From contig NZ_VIWX01000004.1 in assembly GCF_007829955.1 (NCBI RefSeq), positions 496,001 to 560,000 of the forward strand: a stretch of DNA of 64,000 nucleotides, given 5' to 3'. Made by a program: the position numbers and the translations under genes. This document shows, in pieces, positions 19,404 to 28,318 of this stretch. The stretch comes from Saccharopolyspora dendranthemae. Its GTDB lineage: Bacteria; Actinomycetota; Actinomycetes; Mycobacteriales; Pseudonocardiaceae. The notes beneath the pieces were generated by a model. It did no database searches. It worked only from the letters and a program-made list of their open reading frames with translations, and was not told the DNA's origin. Position 1 is the first letter of the stretch. Every line of letters starts with the position of its first letter.

Positions 19404-21185
19404 TCACGAAATCCTTCCGACGACCGGCACGGAAAGCGTGCTTCGGGCGAGATCCAGCTGCAATCCGGCCCCCGGATCGGGACGCAGGGTGAAGTCGTGG
19501 TCGCTGGAGAGCACCACGACGCCCAGCCGGTGCCCCGGCGCGAACACGTAGTCGTCGGGCTGCATGGCCACGTTGATCGGGTAGGTCTGACCCGGCTCGA
19601 TCGGCGTGGTCCGGTCCAGCGCCTCCCGGTTCTGCGGGTCCGCCCAGCCGCGGGTGACCACCGAGACCGAACCACCCGGCGCCTGGTCGACCAGCAGAGC
19701 CGTCACGTTGGCGGCCGGTCGGTCGAAGGCGAGCGCCAGCTCGGCCCGAACCTCCCCGCTGACCCGGGCTTCCTCCGCGAGCGGCTCGGTGAAGTAAGCC
19801 AGCCTGTTCGGCGAGCTCGGCGCAGCCGCGAGGTCTTCGGCCAGCTGACCGGAGTCGTCGGTGAGACCTTCCACCACCTGCTCCGCCGGACGCTCAGCGC
19901 TGAGCCCGCCTCGTTGCGGCCCACCGGCCGTCGGGCGCAGCACCGCCTCAGCCGCACCCGGAGCGGGCCACTCGGCCTCCTCCACCCAGCTTCCGTCCTC
20001 GCGCTGGATCGTCGCGCGCGGCTCCTCCTCGACGCCGTTGGGCACCTGGTGGAGGTAGCGGGTGAACCAGCGGTTCAGCGTCCGCAACCACTCCTGCTCG
20101 CGCAGCTTGATCGGATCGGTGTGACCGGACTGGTGCCACCAGATCTTGTGCGGGACGTCGTGCTCCCGCAGCGCCCGGTACCACTGCGCGGCCTGGCGCG
20201 TCTTGACGTTCCAGTCGTTGAGCCCGTGCACCGACAGCACTGCCGCGCGCACCTGACCGACGTCGTCGAGGTAGTTGCGCTCGTCCCAGAAACCGTTGTC
20301 ATCACCGGTGATCCGGTCCTGTTCGGCCGTGATCCCCTCGATCACCGGGCGGCACGGCTCCCGGTCCGCACGGGTGTGGACGTACTTCGCGAGCACGTCG
20401 GCGTCCTCACCCTGGTAACCGCCGGGTGCCACCACCGCTCCGTCGGTCCGGTAGTAGTCGTACCAGTTCGAGATCGCCCCGATCGGCACGATCGCTTCCA
20501 GGCCCTCCACCCCCGTGGAGGCGACCGCGTTGGGCAGGGTCCCGTTGTAGGAGACGCCCATCATGCCGACCTTCCCGGTCGACCAGTGCGCCTCGACGGG
20601 TGCGCCACCGGCGTCCTTGCCCGGGGCGCGCCGGTTGAGCCAGTCCACCACCGACTTGGCGCCGATCGTCTCGTTCTCGGCCCCGGTGGTCGGGCACCCC
20701 GTGGACTCGCCGGTGCCCAGCGATTCGGCGTAGACCACCGCATAACCCCTGGCCAGCAGGTACTGCTCGTAGGCCCAGTCGATCTCGGCCGCGACCGCGA
20801 TCCGCTCATCCCCCGCTGCACCGCGCATCGTCCGCGGCCCCGCCTGCTCGGGCACGAACAGCTCGGTGTCCACGTTGTGGTTGGGCACGTCGTTGCCGCC
20901 GGAGAAGTACGGGCTGGCCTGGTACACGACCGGGACCCGCAGCCCCTGGTCGGACTCCTTCGGCCGCACGACCTGGACGTGCACCCGGTCCTGCCGGCCG
21001 TCGTGGTCGCTGTCGACCGGCGCGGTGACGAACAGGTCCTCGCGCACCGCGGCAGCCGGGTCGAACACCGGCTGCGCCTCGCCATCGGAGAACACCGGCC
21101 CCTGCGGCGGTTGAGCCGCGGCCGTGGACCCGACCAAGGGCAAGGCGATGATCGCTGCGAGCAAACCTGTCCGAACGCGCCGCAT
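19404..21185 (-). CDS. Secreted Xaa-Pro dipeptidyl-peptidase (S15 family)
   Basis: A 593-residue exported serine peptidase that removes X-Pro dipeptides. The start ATG 21185 (GGGAG upstream) gives a signal peptide, MRRVRTGLLAAIIALPLVG, with cleavage expected near AAA. The catalytic Ser is in GVSYNG, the Asp in HGLNDWN and the His in HQSGHTDP, giving the PepX-type order Ser-Asp-His. The C-terminal part (about 400-590) is the X-Pro dipeptidyl-peptidase jelly-roll domain. The alternative, a cocaine-esterase-like hydrolase of the same fold, is less likely because of the length and the secretion signal. Confidence 0.9.
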   Translation of the reverse strand: MRRVRTGLLAAIIALPLVGSTAAAQPPQGPVFSDGEAQPVFDPAAAVREDLFVTAPVDSDHDGRQDRVHVQVVRPKESDQGLRVPVVYQASPYFSGGNDVPNHNVDTELFVPEQAGPRTMRGAAGDERIAVAAEIDWAYEQYLLARGYAVVYAESLGTGESTGCPTTGAENETIGAKSVVDWLNRRAPGKDAGGAPVEAHWSTGKVGMMGVSYNGTLPNAVASTGVEGLEAIVPIGAISNWYDYYRTDGAVVAPGGYQGEDADVLAKYVHTRADREPCRPVIEGITAEQDRITGDDNGFWDERNYLDDVGQVRAAVLSVHGLNDWNVKTRQAAQWYRALREHDVPHKIWWHQSGHTDPIKLREQEWLRTLNRWFTRYLHQVPNGVEEEPRATIQREDGSWVEEAEWPAPGAAEAVLRPTAGGPQRGGLSAERPAEQVVEGLTDDSGQLAEDLAAAPSSPNRLAYFTEPLAEEARVSGEVRAELALAFDRPAANVTALLVDQAPGGSVSVVTRGWADPQNREALDRTTPIEPGQTYPINVAMQPDDYVFAPGHRLGVVVLSSDHDFTLRPDPGAGLQLDLARSTLSVPVVGRIS

Positions 21186-21336
21186 GCAGGGCTCCCGAAG
21201 CTGGAAGAGGGACGACACCGGCACTTTTCTTAGCGCGAAATCGGAAGTCAATCACCACTGCGGCGGGTTCCCGCCAGAACCACCCGTGCGGCAGTAAGGT
21301 CGAGGCATCGCACACCGGAACCAACGAGGAGTCCGC

Positions 21337-21630
21337 ATGTCGATCCCGTCCAGCCTGCTGACCTCGGCCGGGTTGATCGGTGGCTTCGCGGTCGCTCGCG
21401 CCTCCCAGCACCGGCACTGGGGCGGAGTCGTGGCGGCAGGCGCCGGTCTCGGCGCGATGGAGATCTGCCGACGCCGTGCAGGCGTGCTCCCGGCACTGGC
21501 CCTGGGCACGACCTACGGGACGGCGCTGGCCGGTTCACACCCGCTGGCGAAGAAGATCGGTGCTTGGCCGTCGGTGTTCGCCGTGACCGCGGCGACCGCG
21601 ACGGCGGCCCACCTGCTCAGCCGGCGCTGA
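21337..21630 (+). CDS. Small membrane protein
   Basis: A 97-residue hydrophobic protein, unrecognised. About three short membrane segments are visible (near 8-20, 28-45 and 75-92), with Arg/His-rich loops between (RASQHRHW, CRRRAG). GAGGAG lies upstream of the ATG, so it is taken as real. Its end overlaps the 3' end of the convergent reductase gene by 14 bp. Confidence 0.7.
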   Translation: MSIPSSLLTSAGLIGGFAVARASQHRHWGGVVAAGAGLGAMEICRRRAGVLPALALGTTYGTALAGSHPLAKKIGAWPSVFAVTAATATAAHLLSRR

Positions 21631-22357
21631 GGAACTCGTCGAAGGTTCCCCGCCCCACCGCCTGCTCCGGGGCGAGGTTGGCGCCGGAGCGCAACGCCCG
21701 GAAGACCGCACCCGGCGGGCGGAGCCTCACCACGCGACGCCGCAGACCGCGCGCCTCGAAGTAGGCCCTGGTCAGGTCCTCGTGGTCGCGGATCTCCGGG
21801 CCACCCATGTCGGCAACGCGACCCGCCGGATCCCCGCAGGCCAGTGTCGCCAAACGTGCTGCGACGTCGTCGACCGAGATCGGCTGGAAGCGCACGCCCA
21901 AAAGCGCCGCCACCACCGGCGAACGGCTCTGCAGGGAGCTGATCTTGGCGATCAGGTCGTGGAACTGCGTGGTGCGCAGGATCGTCCAGGGCGCTCCGGC
22001 CTCGACCACGATGCGTTCCGCCTCGAGCTTCGCCCGGTAGTAGGACAGCGGAACCCGGTCGATGCCGACGATCGAGATGTAGATCAGGTGCGGGCGAGAG
22101 GCCCGACGGGAGCACTCGACGAGGTTCCGGGTGATCTCCACGTCCTTCCCGCTGTTGGTGGTAGCGCAGTGCACGATCACGTCCGCGCCGGACACCGCGG
22201 ACTCGACGCCCCGCCGGGTGCGCAGGTCTCCGACGGCGCGACCCGGCCCCGGTCGGCGGCTCAGCGCGGTCACCTCTTGCTCCGTCTCCCGCAGTCGTCG
22301 CACGAGCGCACTGCCGAGCGTGCCGGTCCCACCGGTCACCAGGATCTTCTTGGTCAC
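21617..22357 (-). CDS. NAD(P)-binding atypical short-chain dehydrogenase
   Basis: A 246-residue NmrA/SDR-a5-like protein. The N-terminal GGTGTLG (about 8-14) binds NAD(P); RTTQFHDL and the Gly-Pro-Glu stretch MGGPEIRDHEDL are typical of atypical reductases related to NAD(P)H:quinone or nucleotide-sugar epimerases. The usual YxxxK appears only as YYRAKLEAE (about 103-111), so catalysis is plausible. The GTG start at 22357 follows GAGGAGGGG and is preferred over longer frames. The substrate is unknown. Confidence 0.87.
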   Translation of the reverse strand: MTKKILVTGGTGTLGSALVRRLRETEQEVTALSRRPGPGRAVGDLRTRRGVESAVSGADVIVHCATTNSGKDVEITRNLVECSRRASRPHLIYISIVGIDRVPLSYYRAKLEAERIVVEAGAPWTILRTTQFHDLIAKISSLQSRSPVVAALLGVRFQPISVDDVAARLATLACGDPAGRVADMGGPEIRDHEDLTRAYFEARGLRRRVVRLRPPGAVFRALRSGANLAPEQAVGRGTFDEFLSAG

Positions 22358-22555
22358 GTTTCGCCCCTCCTCGGTGTTGTCGTCGAGTGGACGAGACCGG
22401 CGAGTCGAACGTGACACCGTGACCTGCGCACTCGCGTGATCCACCTCATACCCGACACGCGCGGCGTTGCCTTGGTCGCAGGTCGTGGGCGCAGAGCCCG
22501 GTGCAAGGACTAGGCTGTTTGCAGCTCGTTAACCGACACGGCGAAGGAACAACCG

Positions 22556-23833
22556 GTGCCTGATCCAGCTTCATCCCTTGAAGAGCTGACCGCCCAACGC
22601 GACCGCGCCCGCCAGGAGTTCGCAGATCTCGCGGCCCGCGGCCTGAAACTGGACATCACCCGGGGGAAGCCGTCGCCGAAGCAGCTCGATCTCTCCGACG
22701 GGCTGCACGAGCTCTCCAGCGGAACTGACGCGAACGGCGCCGACCTGCGCAACTACGGCGGGCTCAACGGCCTGGTCGAGCTACGCGAGATCTTCAGCGA
22801 CGGCCTGCAGGTGCCGGTCGACCAGCTGCTCGCCGCGGGAAACTCCAGCCTGGAACTCATGCACGACGCCCTCGTCTTCGCGCTGCTCAACGGGGTTCCC
22901 GGTGGCACGCAGCGATGGGTCTCCGAGCCGGAGATCGTCTTCCTCTGCCCGGTGCCCGGCTACGACCGCCACTTCGCGCTGTCGGAGCGGCTCGGGATCA
23001 AGATGATCACGGTTCCGATGACGCCCGACGGCCCCGACATGGACGTCGTCGAGCAGCTGGTCGCCGAGGACTCGCGGATCAAGGGCATCTGGTGCGTCCC
23101 GAAGTACAGCAACCCCGACGGGGCGGTGTACTCCGACGAGACCGTGCGACGCCTCTCCACGATGAGCACGGCGGCTCCGGACTTCCGGATCTTCTGGGAC
23201 AACGCCTACGCGGTGCACCACCTCACCGACGACGAAGCCGAGATCGCCGACCTGCTCGCGCTGTGCGCCGAGAACGGCAATCCTGATCGCGCCTTGGTCT
23301 TCGGGTCCACCTCGAAGATCACTTTCGCCGGTGCCGGCGTCTCGTTCTTCGGCTCCTCGCCGGCGAACATCGAGTGGTGGCTGGCCTCCACGTCCAAGCG
23401 CAGCATCGGCCCGAACAAGGTCAACCAGCGGGCCCACGCCCGGCTGCTCCGCGACGCCGAAGGCCTCCGGGAGCACATGCGCAAGCACGCCGCGCTGATC
23501 CGGCCCAAGTTCGAAGCCGTGGACAAGATCCTCAGCGCCGAACTCGGCGGTACCGGCCTGGCGAAGTGGAGCAACCCGGCCGGCGGCTACTTCATCAGCC
23601 TGGAAGTCCCCGAAGGCTGCGCCAAGGCCGTCGTCGCCAAGGCCAAGGAAGCGGGTGTCGCCCTCACCCCTGCCGGTTCGACCCACCCCTACGGGGACGA
23701 CCCGACCGACTCGGTGATCCGCATCGCCCCGACCTTCCCGGAACTCGCCGACGTCGAGGCCGCCACCGCGGGTCTCGCCGTCTGCGTGCGGCTCGTCGCC
23801 ACCGAGAAGCTCCTGGCGGAGAAGCAGTCCTGA
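22556..23833 (+). CDS. PLP aminotransferase, aspartate aminotransferase-like
   Basis: A 425-residue fold-type I aminotransferase of the actinobacterial aspartate aminotransferase group (represented in Corynebacterium glutamicum), which differs from classical AspC. Visible marks: substrate-binding RGKPSPKQLDL near 39-49, NPDGAVYS with its Asn and Asp near 183, the WDNAY strand near 220, and the PLP lysine in STSKITFAG near 258. The C-terminal arginine that binds the carboxylate lies in VIRIAPTFP. Likely reaction: aspartate plus 2-oxoglutarate to oxaloacetate plus glutamate. The start is GTG with GAAGGA upstream. Confidence 0.88.
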   Translation: MPDPASSLEELTAQRDRARQEFADLAARGLKLDITRGKPSPKQLDLSDGLHELSSGTDANGADLRNYGGLNGLVELREIFSDGLQVPVDQLLAAGNSSLELMHDALVFALLNGVPGGTQRWVSEPEIVFLCPVPGYDRHFALSERLGIKMITVPMTPDGPDMDVVEQLVAEDSRIKGIWCVPKYSNPDGAVYSDETVRRLSTMSTAAPDFRIFWDNAYAVHHLTDDEAEIADLLALCAENGNPDRALVFGSTSKITFAGAGVSFFGSSPANIEWWLASTSKRSIGPNKVNQRAHARLLRDAEGLREHMRKHAALIRPKFEAVDKILSAELGGTGLAKWSNPAGGYFISLEVPEGCAKAVVAKAKEAGVALTPAGSTHPYGDDPTDSVIRIAPTFPELADVEAATAGLAVCVRLVATEKLLAEKQS

Positions 23834-23841
23834 CCTGAGCA

Positions 23842-23894
23842 CGACGATGAAGGCCGGTGCGGTTCCTCGTGAACCGCACCGGCCTTCGTCGTCG
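23842..23894 (+). terminator. Strong terminator after aminotransferase
   Basis: A 24-bp stem (23842-23865 with 23871-23894, one G-T pair) and a 5-base loop. It starts nine bases after the aminotransferase stop and stands back-to-back with the nrdJ terminator. Confidence 0.85.
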
Positions 23895-23910
23895 CCATAA
23901 GCGGTGCGAA

Positions 23911-23953
23911 GAAGTCCGGGGCGGGTGCGCGTCGCGCACCCGCCCCGGACTTC
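23911..23953 (-). terminator. Strong terminator after nrdJ
   Basis: A perfect 20-bp stem (23911-23930 with 23934-23953) and a 3-base loop, ending 19 bp before the nrdJ stop codon on the opposite strand. Confidence 0.82.
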
Positions 23954-23972
23954 GTTCATTCAGCGCTCAGGC

Positions 23973-26795
23973 TCAGCTGCAGCCCGAGGTCGAGCCGCAG
24001 CCCTCGCAGAGGTAGCAGGAGCCGGACGGACGCATCTTCGTGCCGCAGGTCATGCACAGCGGCGCGTCAGCGGCCTTGCCCAGCTGGAGCTCGAGCAGCT
24101 CGGTGGAGCTACCAGCGCGGACCTCGTCCTTGGACTCGGACTTCTCGGCCCTCGAGTAGTCCACCGTGGACCGCATCGTGTCCAGGTCGACGTTGTCGGT
24201 GCCCTGAGCCGGTTCCGTGTTGTTGACCTGAGCTTCCCGCTCGTCGACCGTGAAGATGCCCAGCTGGGCGCGCTTCTCGTACGACAGGTAGTCCAGCGCC
24301 AGGCGGCGGAACAGGTAGTCCAGGACGCTGCTGGCCATCCGGATGTCCGGGTCGTCGGTCATGCCGGCGGGCTCGAAGCGCAGGTTCTGGAACTTCGCGA
24401 CGTAGAACTCCAGCGGGATGCCGTACTGCAGGCCCACGGAGATCGACATCGAGAACGCGTCCATCACACCGGCCAGGGTCGAACCCTGCTTGCCGAGCTT
24501 GACGAAGATCTCGCCCAGCCCGTCGTCCGGGTAGGAACCGGCGTGCAGGTAGCCCTCGGCACCGCCAACGGTGAACGACACCGTCTGGCTCGGGCGCTTC
24601 TTCGGCAGGCGCTTGCGGACCGGGCGGTACTCGATCTGCTTCTCGACCGCCTTCTCCGACTCGGCCTTGTCGCCCTTGCCCGCGGACAGCGGCTGGCCGA
24701 CCTTGCAGTTGTCGCGGTAGATCGCCAGCGCCTTCAGGCCGAGCTTCCAGCCTTCGAAGTAGAGCTCCTCGACCTCTTCGACGGTCGCCGCCTCCGGCAT
24801 GTTCACCGTCTTGGAGATCGCGCCCGAGATGAACGACTGCACCGCGGCCATCATCCGCACGTGGCCCATCGGAGCGATCGAGCGCTCGCCCATCGCGCAG
24901 TCGAAGACCTCGTAGTGCTCCTGGCGCAGGCCCGGCGCGTCCACGACGTGCCCGTGCTCGGCGATGTACTCGACGATCGCCTCGATCTGCTCTTCCTGGT
25001 AGCCCAGCGACTGCAGAGCGCGCGGCACCGTCTGGTTGACGATCTGCATCGAGCCGCCGCCGACCAGCTTCTTGAACTTCACGAGCGCCAGGTCGGGCTC
25101 GACACCGGTGGTGTCGCAGTCCATCATCAGGCCGATCGTGCCGGTCGGAGCCAGCACCGACGCCTGGGCGTTGCGCCAGCCGTTGCGGTTGCCGATCTCC
25201 AGGCCCTGCTGCCACACGCTCGTGGCCAGCTTGTGCACGGCCTTGTCGTTGTGGTGGTAGGTGCGCACCAGATCGTTGGCAGCGGCGTGCTTGCGCATGA
25301 CGCGCTGGTGGCCCTCGGCGTTGCGGGCGTAGCCCTCGTAGGGGCCGACGACACCGGCGAGCTCCGCCGAGCGCTTGTAAGCGGTACCCGTCATCAGCGA
25401 GGTGATCGACGCCGCGAGCGCGCGACCGCCGTCGGAGTCGTAGGCGTGGCCGGTGGCCATCAGCAGCGCGCCGAGGTTGGCGTAGCCGATGCCCAGCTGG
25501 CGGAACTTGCGCGTCGTGACGCCGATCGACTCGGTCGGGAAGTCCGCGAAGCAGATGGAGATGTCCATCGCGGTGATGACGAACTCGACGGCCTTCTCGA
25601 ACAGCTCGGCGTCGAAGGTCAGGTCATCGCGCAGGAACTTCATCAGGTTCAACGAAGCCAGGTTGCAGCTGGAGTTGTCCAGGTGCATGTACTCCGAGCA
25701 CGGGTTCGACGCGGTGATCCGGCCCGTCTCCGGCGAGGTGTGCCAGTCGTTGATCGTGTCGTCGTACTGGATGCCCGGGTCCGCGCACTCCCACGCCGCC
25801 TTGGCGAGCTTGCGGAACAGGTTCCGGCCCTTGACGGTCTCGATCACGTCGCCGTCGGTGCGGGAGCGCAGCCCGAAGTCGTTGTCGCTCTCGACCGAGC
25901 GCATGAACTCGTCGGAGACGCGCACCGAGTTGTTGGCGTTCTGGTACTGCACGGAGTTGGCATCGGCTCCGCCGAGGTCCATGTCGAAACCGGAGTCCCG
26001 CAGCGCGCGGATCTTGTGCTCCTCGCGCGCCTTGGTGTCGATGAACTCCTCGACATCGGGGTGATCCACGTCGAGCACGACCATCTTGGCCGCGCGACGG
26101 GTGGCGCCGCCCGACTTGATGGTGCCCGCCGAGGCGTCCGCACCGCGCATGAAGGAGACCGGCCCCGAAGCGGTGCCACCGGAGGACAGCAGCTCCTTGG
26201 AGGAGCGGATGCGGGACAGGTTCAGACCGGCGCCGGAACCGCCCTTGAAGATCAGGCCCTCTTCCTTGTACCAGTCGAGGATCGACTCCATCGTGTCGTC
26301 GACCGACAGGATGAAGCAGGCCGAAACCTGCTGGCGGGAGCTGGTTCCCACGTTGAACCAGACCGGCGAGTTGAAGCTGAAGACCTGGTGCAGGAGCATG
26401 TAGGTCAGCTCGTGCTCGAAGATCTCCGCGTCGGTGTCGGTCGCGAAGTAGCCGTTCTCGACGCCCGAAGCGACGTAGGTCTTCACGACCCGGTCGATGA
26501 GCTGCCGCAGGCTGCTCTCGCGCTCCTCGGTACCGACAGCACCGCGGAAGTACTTGCTGGTGACGATGTTGACCGCGTTCAACGACCAGGAGTCGGGGAA
26601 CTCGACCCCGCGCTGCTCGAAGTTGACCGAACCGTCCCGCCAGTTGGTCATCACCACGTCGCGGCGTTCCCACTTGACGTCGTCGTAGGGGTGCACCCCC
26701 TCGGTGGTGTAGACGCGCTCGACCCGCATGCCCTCGCGGGCATCTGCTTCCGGCTCCCCCGCTGCGCCGGCCGGGCTACCGACGGTCTCTGTCAT
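23973..26795 (-). CDS. nrdJ: Adenosylcobalamin-dependent ribonucleotide reductase (class II)
   Basis: Reduces ribonucleotides to deoxyribonucleotides using a coenzyme B12 radical, independent of oxygen. About 940 residues from ATG 26795, the size of the Streptomyces enzyme. Seen are the N-terminal substrate-site Cys (SACFILSV), GGGSGAGLNLSRIR, the active-site NPCSEY with NSSCNLASLN, the phosphate loop APTGTIG, and a C-terminal Cys cluster (CMTCG...CYLCEGCG) serving as redox or zinc cysteines. It follows nrdR after a 176-bp gap with a small hairpin. No class I nrdAB or cobalamin riboswitch is seen. Confidence 0.96.
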   Translation of the reverse strand: MTETVGSPAGAAGEPEADAREGMRVERVYTTEGVHPYDDVKWERRDVVMTNWRDGSVNFEQRGVEFPDSWSLNAVNIVTSKYFRGAVGTEERESSLRQLIDRVVKTYVASGVENGYFATDTDAEIFEHELTYMLLHQVFSFNSPVWFNVGTSSRQQVSACFILSVDDTMESILDWYKEEGLIFKGGSGAGLNLSRIRSSKELLSSGGTASGPVSFMRGADASAGTIKSGGATRRAAKMVVLDVDHPDVEEFIDTKAREEHKIRALRDSGFDMDLGGADANSVQYQNANNSVRVSDEFMRSVESDNDFGLRSRTDGDVIETVKGRNLFRKLAKAAWECADPGIQYDDTINDWHTSPETGRITASNPCSEYMHLDNSSCNLASLNLMKFLRDDLTFDAELFEKAVEFVITAMDISICFADFPTESIGVTTRKFRQLGIGYANLGALLMATGHAYDSDGGRALAASITSLMTGTAYKRSAELAGVVGPYEGYARNAEGHQRVMRKHAAANDLVRTYHHNDKAVHKLATSVWQQGLEIGNRNGWRNAQASVLAPTGTIGLMMDCDTTGVEPDLALVKFKKLVGGGSMQIVNQTVPRALQSLGYQEEQIEAIVEYIAEHGHVVDAPGLRQEHYEVFDCAMGERSIAPMGHVRMMAAVQSFISGAISKTVNMPEAATVEEVEELYFEGWKLGLKALAIYRDNCKVGQPLSAGKGDKAESEKAVEKQIEYRPVRKRLPKKRPSQTVSFTVGGAEGYLHAGSYPDDGLGEIFVKLGKQGSTLAGVMDAFSMSISVGLQYGIPLEFYVAKFQNLRFEPAGMTDDPDIRMASSVLDYLFRRLALDYLSYEKRAQLGIFTVDEREAQVNNTEPAQGTDNVDLDTMRSTVDYSRAEKSESKDEVRAGSSTELLELQLGKAADAPLCMTCGTKMRPSGSCYLCEGCGSTSGCS

Positions 26796-26897
26796 GACCT
26801 GCCCCTTTTCCTTCTTCATCGCTCGCTCAGTCACTCGTAGCGTTTCGTCGGCCCCGTCCGGGCTCCCCGTCCGGTTCGGTCGTGACCCTGTCTTCTT

Positions 26898-26920
26898 CGT
26901 CGTCCCCGCCCGGGACGACG
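26898..26920 (-). terminator. Hairpin between nrdR and nrdJ, possible attenuator
   Basis: CGTCGTCCC (26898-26906) pairs with 26912-26920 across a 5-base loop in the 176-bp gap. Its role is unknown; it could partly uncouple nrdJ from nrdR. Confidence 0.3.
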
Positions 26921-26971
26921 GGCCTTTCGCGCTTCCGCCCCCACTGCGGGACGCGCGCCGTCGCGGCTTGC

Positions 26972-27463
26972 TCAACCGCCGCACTCCACGTCTAGTCGTT
27001 CGCCGTCCTGCGGGATCTCCCTCGCTGCCCGCAGGTCGACAATTTCCTTCTCGAAGTCCTCCACCGAGGAGTACGCGCGGTAGACGCTCGCGAATCGCAG
27101 GTAGGCGACTTCGTCCAGCTCCCGCAGCGGCCCGAGGATGGCCAGCCCGACTTCGTGGCTGGGCAGTTCGGCAACTCCGGAGGACCGGATCGCCTCCTCC
27201 ACCTGGTGGGCCAACTGCTGCAGCGCGTCCTCTTCTACCGGGCGCCCCTGACAAGCGCGGCGCACCCCGGTCACCACCTTCTCCCGGCTGAAGGGCTCGG
27301 TGACGCCCGACCGCTTCACGACCGACAACACCAGTTCTTCAATGGTCGTGAATCGACGACCGCACGACGAGCACGACCGTCGGCGACGGATCGCCTGGCC
27401 GTCCTCCACTTCGCGCGAGTCCACGACCCTGGAGTCATCACCGCGGCAGAACGGGCACCGCAC
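26972..27463 (-). CDS. nrdR: Transcriptional regulator NrdR
   Basis: Represses ribonucleotide reductase genes when dATP is high. The 163 residues comprise an N-terminal zinc ribbon with C3, C6, C31 and C34 and an ATP-cone (about 49-139) that binds nucleotides. RRRRSCSSCGRRFTTIEE is diagnostic of the family. The start is GTG after a G-rich ribosome-binding site. It is transcribed with nrdJ. A NrdR-type box overlaps its own predicted start site, which predicts autoregulation. Confidence 0.96.
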   Translation of the reverse strand: MRCPFCRGDDSRVVDSREVEDGQAIRRRRSCSSCGRRFTTIEELVLSVVKRSGVTEPFSREKVVTGVRRACQGRPVEEDALQQLAHQVEEAIRSSGVAELPSHEVGLAILGPLRELDEVAYLRFASVYRAYSSVEDFEKEIVDLRAAREIPQDGERLDVECGG

Positions 27464-27586
27464 CGGGCATGCACCCCCCTTCCCCCTGAGCGGCCGCCGC
27501 CCGGGATCACACCGGGCGCGACCAGTACGCCCACGGGGTACCCAGAGGGCCAGAGGCCCAATCTATGGACTAACCACATGGACGTA

Positions 27587-27636
27587 ACTACTAGATGTTG
27601 TGGTCGACTCTAAACCCGCGCCAGACCGCGTTGCAA
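27587..27636 (-). promoter_or_regulatory. nrdR-nrdJ promoter with NrdR-type box
   Basis: On the minus strand: -35 TTGCAA (27631-27636), an 18-base spacer and -10 TAGAGT (27607-27612). Directly after it is CCACAACATCTAGTAGT (27587-27603), which covers the expected start point. ACAACATCTAGT resembles actinobacterial NrdR boxes as I recall them. A 12-bp inverted copy lies at 27702-27713. The stretch from 27464 to 27723 has no gene. Confidence 0.5.
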
Positions 27637-27713
27637 ACCGACACACCCGTTTCGCCCGCCCGGATGACGCACCCCCTGCGCCAGCTGCGGAAACCCAGCG
27701 AACCACAACATCT
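27593..27713. repeat. 12-bp inverted repeat flanking the nrdR promoter
   Basis: AGATGTTGTGGT at 27593-27604 recurs as its exact complement ACCACAACATCT at 27702-27713, 97 bp apart. The first copy is the core of the NrdR-type box and the second lies near -100. The spacing would allow looping by an oligomeric repressor. Confidence 0.6.
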
Positions 27714-27723
27714 TGGGGTTCGG

Positions 27724-28197
27724 TCAGCTGTCGACCGGCACCACCAGGAACCGGCCCGCCTCAGCGGAAGCCGCCCCGAGGCCGTTCAGCTCGACGATGC
27801 GGTCGACCGCCGAACGCGGGTCCGCGTCGGGCGCCATCCGCGTCGCGATGCCCCACAGAGTGTCCCCCGTTCGCACCTGCACCACGGCGGTACCTCCCGT
27901 CACCGGCGCGTCGCCCGACCCGAAGAGCCCCAGCAGCACCACGACCAGGAAGGTCGCCGCACCCACGCCGGCCAGCACCAGCCACTCGCCGAGTCTGCCG
28001 GTCTCGCGGGCAGGCCCTGCGCACGATCTGGCCACCCGGCCCCGCCCCCGGTCAGCGGCCTCGAGCACCCGGCCGTGCGAGCGGCGCTCATGGACCCGGC
28101 GGCGCGGCGACACGATCGGCTCGACTTCCGGCTCAACGGCGAGCGACTCCCGCTCAACCGGTCGAACCCGCCGTACTGTGTCGATGAACGTGGTCAT
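27724..28197 (-). CDS. Membrane-anchored LysM protein, Rv2719c/ChiZ-like
   Basis: A 157-residue protein divergent from lexA. It has a basic cytoplasmic N-terminus (about 1-75), one membrane segment (AGVGAATFLVVVLLGLFG, about 78-95) and an extracellular LysM domain (VRTGDTLWGIA to LVVPVDS, about 108-157) that binds peptidoglycan. M. tuberculosis Rv2719c at the same locus is a DNA-damage-induced inhibitor of cell division with cell-wall hydrolase activity; the same role is inferred from position and architecture. ATG 28197 follows GGGAGG. A LexA box lies 25 bp upstream. Confidence 0.85.
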   Translation of the reverse strand: MTTFIDTVRRVRPVERESLAVEPEVEPIVSPRRRVHERRSHGRVLEAADRGRGRVARSCAGPARETGRLGEWLVLAGVGAATFLVVVLLGLFGSGDAPVTGGTAVVQVRTGDTLWGIATRMAPDADPRSAVDRIVELNGLGAASAEAGRFLVVPVDS

Positions 28198-28221
28198 GTC
28201 GCCTCCCGCGCGGAACGATGA

Positions 28222-28237
28222 TCGAAAGGTTGTTCGA
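28222..28237 (-). promoter_or_regulatory. LexA (SOS) box of the LysM gene
   Basis: TCGAAAGGTTGTTCGA, one mismatch to the actinobacterial consensus TCGAAC-N4-GTTCGA, 25-40 bp before the LysM-protein start. Confidence 0.75.
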
Positions 28238-28302
28238 TCGAACCTCCGTGCGATTGTGTACCAAGAGTGGCCTTCAACGCGAGACCCGGGCCGAAAATTA
28301 AC

Positions 28303-28318
28303 TCGAACAGGTGTTTGA
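28303..28318 (+). promoter_or_regulatory. LexA (SOS) box of lexA
   Basis: TCGAACAGGTGTTTGA, one mismatch to TCGAAC-N4-GTTCGA. It overlaps the -35 hexamer of the lexA promoter, so bound LexA would block its own transcription. Confidence 0.8.

Noticed and set aside
23904..26840. Long plus-strand frame opposite nrdJ
   Set aside because: Composition of a shadow frame; nrdJ motifs on the other strand are complete.
26796..26971. Cobalamin riboswitch before nrdJ
   Set aside because: The gap is too short, and no B12-box-like sequence or long conserved fold is visible; only a 9-bp hairpin.
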